The translations under genes and the position numbers were made by a program. The notes beneath the pieces are model-generated. The model had not been told where the DNA came from, searched no databases, and worked only from the letters and a program-made list of their open reading frames with translations. From contig NZ_FOIX01000001.1 in assembly GCF_900109615.1 (NCBI RefSeq), positions 496,001 to 560,000 of the forward strand: a DNA stretch of 64,000 nt, read 5' to 3'. Positions 60,315 through 64,000 of this stretch are shown in pieces; position 1 is the stretch's first letter, and each line of letters starts with the position of its first letter. This DNA comes from Kaistella antarctica. GTDB taxonomy: Bacteria; Bacteroidota; Bacteroidia; Flavobacteriales; Weeksellaceae.

Positions 60315-61583
60315 ATGTTACAAGTTCAGTTTTTGCGCGACAATAAAGACCGCGTTTTAAAAGGTTTAAATAAAAGAAATTTCAAACAGACAGAATTAGT
60401 CGACGAGGCGGTTTCTGTAGATGATGAAAGAAAAAAATTGCAGTTCGAACTCGATCAGAACTTGGCGGAAATGAATACAATTTCCAAGCAAATTGGTGTT
60501 TTGATGAAAGAAGGTCAAAAAGATGAAGCTGAAACTGCCAAGTCGAAAACAGCCGAATTCAAAGATAATGCTCAAAATCTTCAACAGAAGCTAAAAAGTG
60601 CAGAAGCGCGTCTTTTAGAAATTCTTTATTTAATTCCGAATATTCCTTACGAAAAAGTGGTGGCCGGAATTGGTGCAGATGATAATGAAATCATTTATCA
60701 ATCTCACGATGTGGAAGGTTTGGGCGAAGGTGCAATTCCACATTGGGAGTTGGCAAAGAAATATAATATCATTGATTTTGAATTGGGCGTGAAGATCGCT
60801 GGTGCTGGCTTTCCCGTTTATTTAGGCAAAGGCGCACGACTTCAAAGAGCTTTGGTTCAATATTTTTTAGATAAAAATGTTGAAGCTGGTTATCTAGAAG
60901 TGAATCCGCCACATGTGGTGAATGAAGCTTCTGGCTATGGAACCGGACAATTACCGGATAAGGAAGGACAAATGTATTTCATTAATGAAGATAAATTGTA
61001 TCTGATACCAACTTCTGAAGTTCCCGTAACGAATTTATATCGTGATGTTATTTTAGATGAAAAGGATTTACCGGTTAGAAATACGGCTTTTTCACAATGT
61101 TACCGAAGAGAAGCCGGAAGTTATGGTGCGCACGTTCGCGGGTTAAATCGACTTCATCAGTTTGAGAAAGTAGAAATTGTTAGAATTGAAAAACCAGAAA
61201 ATTCCTACGCAGCTTTAGAAGGGATGGTTGAGCATGTAAAGTCAATTTTGGTTGATTTAGAATTGCCTTTCCGTATTCTTAGATTGTGTGGTGGTGATAC
61301 AGGTTTTGCAGCAGCCATGACGTATGATTTTGAAGTTTGGAGCGCAGCTCAGGAGAAGTGGTTAGAAGTTTCTTCGGTTTCCAATTTCGAAACTTTTCAA
61401 GCAAACCGTTTGAAATGCAGATATAAAGTTGACGGTAAAACGCAATTGGTTCATACGCTAAATGGTTCTGCCATGGCTTTACCCAGAATTATGGCAGCTT
61501 TGTTAGAGAATAATCAAAACGAGGACGGAATTAAACTTCCGAAAATTGTCGCAGAATATGCGAAATTTAACTTAATTAATTAA
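60315..61583 (+). CDS. serS: Serine--tRNA ligase
   Basis: 422 residues. An N-terminal long antiparallel coiled coil (about 25-105) reads the tRNA variable arm. The class II catalytic core has the motif 2 region QCYRREAGSYGAHVRGLNRLHQFEKVE and motif 3 TLNGSAMALPRIMAALLEN. It charges tRNA-Ser with serine. Full length for bacterial SerRS. It ends at a bidirectional terminator. Confidence 0.97.
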   Translation: MLQVQFLRDNKDRVLKGLNKRNFKQTELVDEAVSVDDERKKLQFELDQNLAEMNTISKQIGVLMKEGQKDEAETAKSKTAEFKDNAQNLQQKLKSAEARLLEILYLIPNIPYEKVVAGIGADDNEIIYQSHDVEGLGEGAIPHWELAKKYNIIDFELGVKIAGAGFPVYLGKGARLQRALVQYFLDKNVEAGYLEVNPPHVVNEASGYGTGQLPDKEGQMYFINEDKLYLIPTSEVPVTNLYRDVILDEKDLPVRNTAFSQCYRREAGSYGAHVRGLNRLHQFEKVEIVRIEKPENSYAALEGMVEHVKSILVDLELPFRILRLCGGDTGFAAAMTYDFEVWSAAQEKWLEVSSVSNFETFQANRLKCRYKVDGKTQLVHTLNGSAMALPRIMAALLENNQNEDGIKLPKIVAEYAKFNLIN

Positions 61584-61600
61584 GAACAAGTTTTGTAATA

Positions 61601-61634
61601 GCAAAAACCACCGAGCTCTCGGTGGTTTTTTATT
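61601..61634. terminator. Bidirectional intrinsic terminator
   Basis: AAAACCACCGAG and CTCGGTGGTTTT form a 12-base-pair near-perfect palindrome (61604-61627) between the convergent serS and lipoprotein genes. Confidence 0.88.
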
Positions 61635-62423
61635 TTATTCTGTGGTGATGATTATTTTTTGATCTTTATTTTTCAGAGCGGTCTTTTCATCCAATAAATC
61701 ATTGCTTCGTAAATTGATTTGGATGGTTTTCTTATCGATTTGTTTTACATGATCGTGTTTGCCGACAATTGATTTAATAGGTTTCTGAAATTTAATAGTG
61801 CTCGAAAAATTGACGGGAAACATTTTCATCATCCCAACAACTCCCTCGGCCATTTTCTTACCGTAGACTTCAAGCGAATCGCTCTTGGTGGCGGGATTTT
61901 TAATCACTTTCTTTTCCGAATTATCTTCAATATTATTCAGAAATGAAGCAGAAGTAAATTGATTGGTGTCAATGGTTAAAGTCTTCCCATCCCATTTTCC
62001 AACATTTTGCAAAGGGAGGTTTTTCAATTGCTTACTTTGTGAAAGAAGAGAAGTGATTTCATTGGGTAGAAGTTTATCGTATTTCAAAGAAAGACCGTAA
62101 ATCTCCCCTTTATCTTTGTTTACTTTCATAAACATCTTTTGTAAAACTTTCGTAGAATCTTTGTTAAGGGTAATTAAGCCATCTTTTTGAATATCGTATA
62201 AACTTTTCCATTCGGTGGTAAGTTTCGACAGATCTTGCACGGGTAGTTTGCTGCTTCCGTTGTTCATCATACTGATCATCGATAGCATTCCTTTATCGAT
62301 CAAAATGTTTGATTCCATACTGGTTGCTGAATCTTTATAGTAGGTTGTTTCCGTATTGACAGAACAGGATTGTAAGGCTATGAGTGCAAGTCCTGAAACC
62401 CAAAGTCCAATTTTTTTAATCAT
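61635..62423 (-). CDS. Lipoprotein of unknown function
   Basis: 262 residues with a lipobox LQSC (Cys20). The body has no recognisable domain; it holds a Met-rich patch (GMLSMISMMNNG) and later MMKMFPVNFS. Predicted periplasmic or outer-membrane face. It lies downstream of the cbb3-oxidase maturation genes on the same strand but is separated by 78 bases, so it need not belong to them. Confidence 0.65.
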   Translation of the reverse strand: MIKKIGLWVSGLALIALQSCSVNTETTYYKDSATSMESNILIDKGMLSMISMMNNGSSKLPVQDLSKLTTEWKSLYDIQKDGLITLNKDSTKVLQKMFMKVNKDKGEIYGLSLKYDKLLPNEITSLLSQSKQLKNLPLQNVGKWDGKTLTIDTNQFTSASFLNNIEDNSEKKVIKNPATKSDSLEVYGKKMAEGVVGMMKMFPVNFSSTIKFQKPIKSIVGKHDHVKQIDKKTIQINLRSNDLLDEKTALKNKDQKIIITTE

Positions 62424-62501
62424 TTTTAAATTTTAGTGGTGGAAGTCGTTGATATTCAAAATAGATACCAAAGAATTGAGCCTAAAATTTAGAAAAATAA
62501 T

Positions 62502-63245
62502 TTAATGACAACTTTCGTGATTGCCTTCTTGATGATCGGTAGAATTATTATGAATAACTTTCATGGCTTCACTTTTAGGAGAAACGTAAGGAATTCCTAA
62601 TTCCATGCCACGAAGAATAAAAAGAGAACCGAGAATGATCATCATTATGGGAATGAATTTTAAAATCTTAATCCGAAATGCGGTCGTCATTAAATTTCCT
62701 AACAAAACAACAGCAAACATAAAAGGTAAAGTTCCTAAGCCGAAAATTGCCATAAACAGAGAACTTTGCCAAATCCCGCTTGCAGCTAAGCTTGCAGTTA
62801 AGGCCATATAAACCATTCCGCAGGGAAGAAGTCCGTTGAGAAGCCCCGTGGCAAATCTGGACCGGTAATCGGCTTTCTGAAGAAGCTTTGATAAGTTTAA
62901 CTTCACCTTTAATAACGATGAAGTTAAAAATGGAATTTTAGAAGCGAAATCTTTTCCACCAAAAGAAAAAACGGCCATTACGATTAAGAGAATTCCAACA
63001 CCAATCGTTAAGTATTGCTGAAATCCAGCCATTTCAAATCCCTGACCGATAATTCCCAAAAGGCCGCCTAAAATAGAGTAGGTTACAATTCTTCCAAATT
63101 GGTAGGTTAGGTTTTGGAGATAGAAATTAGTCGCTTGCTTTTTTGTAAGTCCCAGTGATAAAGCAATAGGTCCGCACATTCCGATGCAATGAAACCCAGA
63201 AGCGAAACCTAATCCTAGCGCAGAAATAATGAGGGCTATTTCCAT
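62502..63245 (-). CDS. TauE/SafE-like (UreH-type) membrane protein of the cbb3-oxidase maturation operon
   Basis: 247 residues with about six membrane segments. FHCIGMCGPIALSLGL near the N terminus has a Cys pair and His in the membrane. The family is the UreH-like/DsbD-like TauE group found beside ccoGH and may move copper or reducing power for oxidase assembly. The C terminus is His/Cys-rich (DHQEGNHESCH). It overlaps the FixH gene by 10 bases, so translation is coupled. Confidence 0.82.
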   Translation of the reverse strand: MEIALIISALGLGFASGFHCIGMCGPIALSLGLTKKQATNFYLQNLTYQFGRIVTYSILGGLLGIIGQGFEMAGFQQYLTIGVGILLIVMAVFSFGGKDFASKIPFLTSSLLKVKLNLSKLLQKADYRSRFATGLLNGLLPCGMVYMALTASLAASGIWQSSLFMAIFGLGTLPFMFAVVLLGNLMTTAFRIKILKFIPIMMIILGSLFILRGMELGIPYVSPKSEAMKVIHNNSTDHQEGNHESCH

Positions 63246-63691
63246 AAAACGTCGTAATCAACTTGATACGGTTTTTTATTTTGGGACCATTTAATTTTAA
63301 GCGTGTACGAACCTTTGGAGATTACTTGTTTTGGAATCAGAATCTCATTATTAGCATCTACGTCAACCTCTTTTTTTACATCGAGATTGGCATCATCGGT
63401 TCTGAAAAGTTCGAATTTTACATGTTTGTCTTCAGGAATAATGGTGCCTGGAAAGGTGATTTTCATTCCTTCCTTCAGTTCCTGATATTTTGGGATAGCA
63501 GCAAGCGCGTCGGCATTATTTTTAGCATCGATCACCTCTTGATAAACTAATTCATCGCCATAATAATCATCAGATACCAATTCGGAATTTTGTTGGCCGT
63601 AGGTAAACCCAAAAACCATAAACAGAATAAATGCGATAAATAATCCTAAGGCTAGTGCAACGCCGTGACCCCAGTTGAATTTTTTGAACAT
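63236..63691 (-). CDS. FixH/CcoH-like cbb3-oxidase maturation protein
   Basis: 151 residues. An N-terminal membrane anchor (GVALALGLFIAFILFMVFGF) is followed by a periplasmic domain (ELVSDDYYGDELVYQEVIDAKNNA), a standard FixH layout, and a beta-rich C terminus. It assists assembly of the cbb3 cytochrome oxidase. It starts 8 bases after the stop of ccoG and overlaps the next gene, consistent with a ccoG-ccoH-TauE-like order. Confidence 0.85.
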   Translation of the reverse strand: MFKKFNWGHGVALALGLFIAFILFMVFGFTYGQQNSELVSDDYYGDELVYQEVIDAKNNADALAAIPKYQELKEGMKITFPGTIIPEDKHVKFELFRTDDANLDVKKEVDVDANNEILIPKQVISKGSYTLKIKWSQNKKPYQVDYDVLWK

Positions 63692-63699
63692 AATATTAA

Positions 63700-64000
63700 T
63701 TAAAATTGAATTTTAAATGGTCCTTCAAAACTTGTGTCGAAAGAATCCAGTAATTTTCCTGAGGGATCGTAAACCCCGATTTTGACCTTCTGCTTAGAAC
63801 TTTTTATTTGTTCTTCAGGGAAACTTAAATTTACGGTTCCTTTTGTCATTTGATCTTTTTTCAGAACGATCTTTTCTTCACCACTTAACGTGATTTTTCC
63901 TTTTTCCGGCTCGATTACTTTGATGGTTACTAATTGATCTTTCGTCGATTTGTTAAGGAAAGTGTAATTATAAATGTTGGTAATATTACCATCTCTCACA
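63700..64000 (-). CDS. ccoG: CcoG-like cytochrome c oxidase accessory protein, C-terminal part
   Basis: The reading frame is open through the window edge, so only the last 100 residues are seen. They begin RDGNITNIYNYTFLNKSTK and form an Ig-like beta domain ending in FEGPFKIQF, which matches the C-terminal domain of CcoG/FixG. The ferredoxin and membrane parts lie beyond the window. CcoG helps reduce copper for the cbb3 oxidase. The identification rests on this domain and on the fixH neighbour. Confidence 0.78.
   Translation of the reverse strand, partial: VRDGNITNIYNYTFLNKSTKDQLVTIKVIEPEKGKITLSGEEKIVLKKDQMTKGTVNLSFPEEQIKSSKQKVKIGVYDPSGKLLDSFDTSFEGPFKIQF

Noticed and set aside
1-64000. CRISPR arrays, insertion sequences, prophage, rRNA or known riboswitches
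   Set aside because: I saw no regular spaced repeats, transposase or integrase genes, phage genes or rRNA sequence. I recognised no riboswitch; the lysA leader does not look like the lysine riboswitch.

Overview
The window is ordinary chromosome from a low-GC member of the Bacteroidota, most likely a flavobacterium of the Chryseobacterium/Kaistella group (Weeksellaceae). The evidence is the gene content (LptE-type lipoprotein, DUF4251, DUF4349, DUF6132 and DUF6646 families, TonB-C-like proteins, two-protein Fe-S/MCE locus), lipoproteins with short signal peptides, and repeated promoter sequences of the form TTG...TAnnTTTG, the primary sigma consensus of this phylum. The species cannot be told from the window. 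I see no insertion sequence, prophage, CRISPR array or rRNA gene. There is one tRNA (Asn, anticodon GTT).

Layout. 1-2.2 kb: partial tatD, tcdA, rnpA and a DUF4126 membrane protein. 2.2-7.7 kb (minus): miaB, a sigma-54-type activator, lptE and a large acidic repeat protein, a tightly packed set. 7.8-9.5 kb (minus): three small secreted TonB-C-like proteins. 9.6-10.96 kb (minus): lysA, preceded by a Lys-rich 25-codon ORF and a terminator hairpin. 11-13.7 kb (minus): a DnaQ-like exonuclease and a DUF853 ATPase. 13.9-17.3 kb (plus): a putative copper-uptake locus with an OprC/NosA-like TonB-dependent receptor. 17.4-22.8 kb (plus): a Gre-like factor and then a reactive-sulfur locus (TauE permease, CstB-like persulfide dioxygenase/rhodanese fusion, two more rhodaneses, a TPMT-like methyltransferase, thioredoxin). 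22.8-27.7 kb: nitrilase-family amidase, small outer-membrane protein, rseP, tRNA-Asn, TonB-C-like protein, pepT. 27.9-30 kb: HMG-CoA lyase, a TPR gene and a diverged remnant of the lyase 3' end. 30-35.2 kb: OsmC, SufT-like, PolB-like exonuclease, CsaA, cytochrome c, meaB, DUF4251, M48 protease. 35.2-44.3 kb (minus): beta-barrel protein, MlaFE-like ABC transporter, sugar-phosphate transferase, queE, folD, pgi, DUF4349, AI-2E permease. 44.6-55.6 kb: PiT-PhoU phosphate transporter, lon (minus), ppiD-like foldase, MCE protein and two Fe-S proteins. 55.7-61.6 kb (plus): polysaccharide genes (GT4, asparagine-synthase-like, flippase), a lipoprotein and serS. 61.6-64 kb (minus): lipoprotein, then the end of a cbb3-oxidase maturation operon (TauE/SafE-like, FixH/CcoH, partial CcoG).

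The observations most worth following are the apparent lysA attenuator (leader ORF with 6 Lys in 25 codons, then an intrinsic terminator, then lysA); the TPR gene enclosed between intact hmgL and a second, diverged copy of the last 34 hmgL codons, which looks like a gene-acquisition scar; the copper receptor locus, in which the receptor keeps the CxxxM and HxM ligand pattern of OprC; and the CstB-type sulfur locus. Intergenic spaces are short. The only gene-free stretch above 300 bases (25562-25892) holds the tRNA and two terminators.
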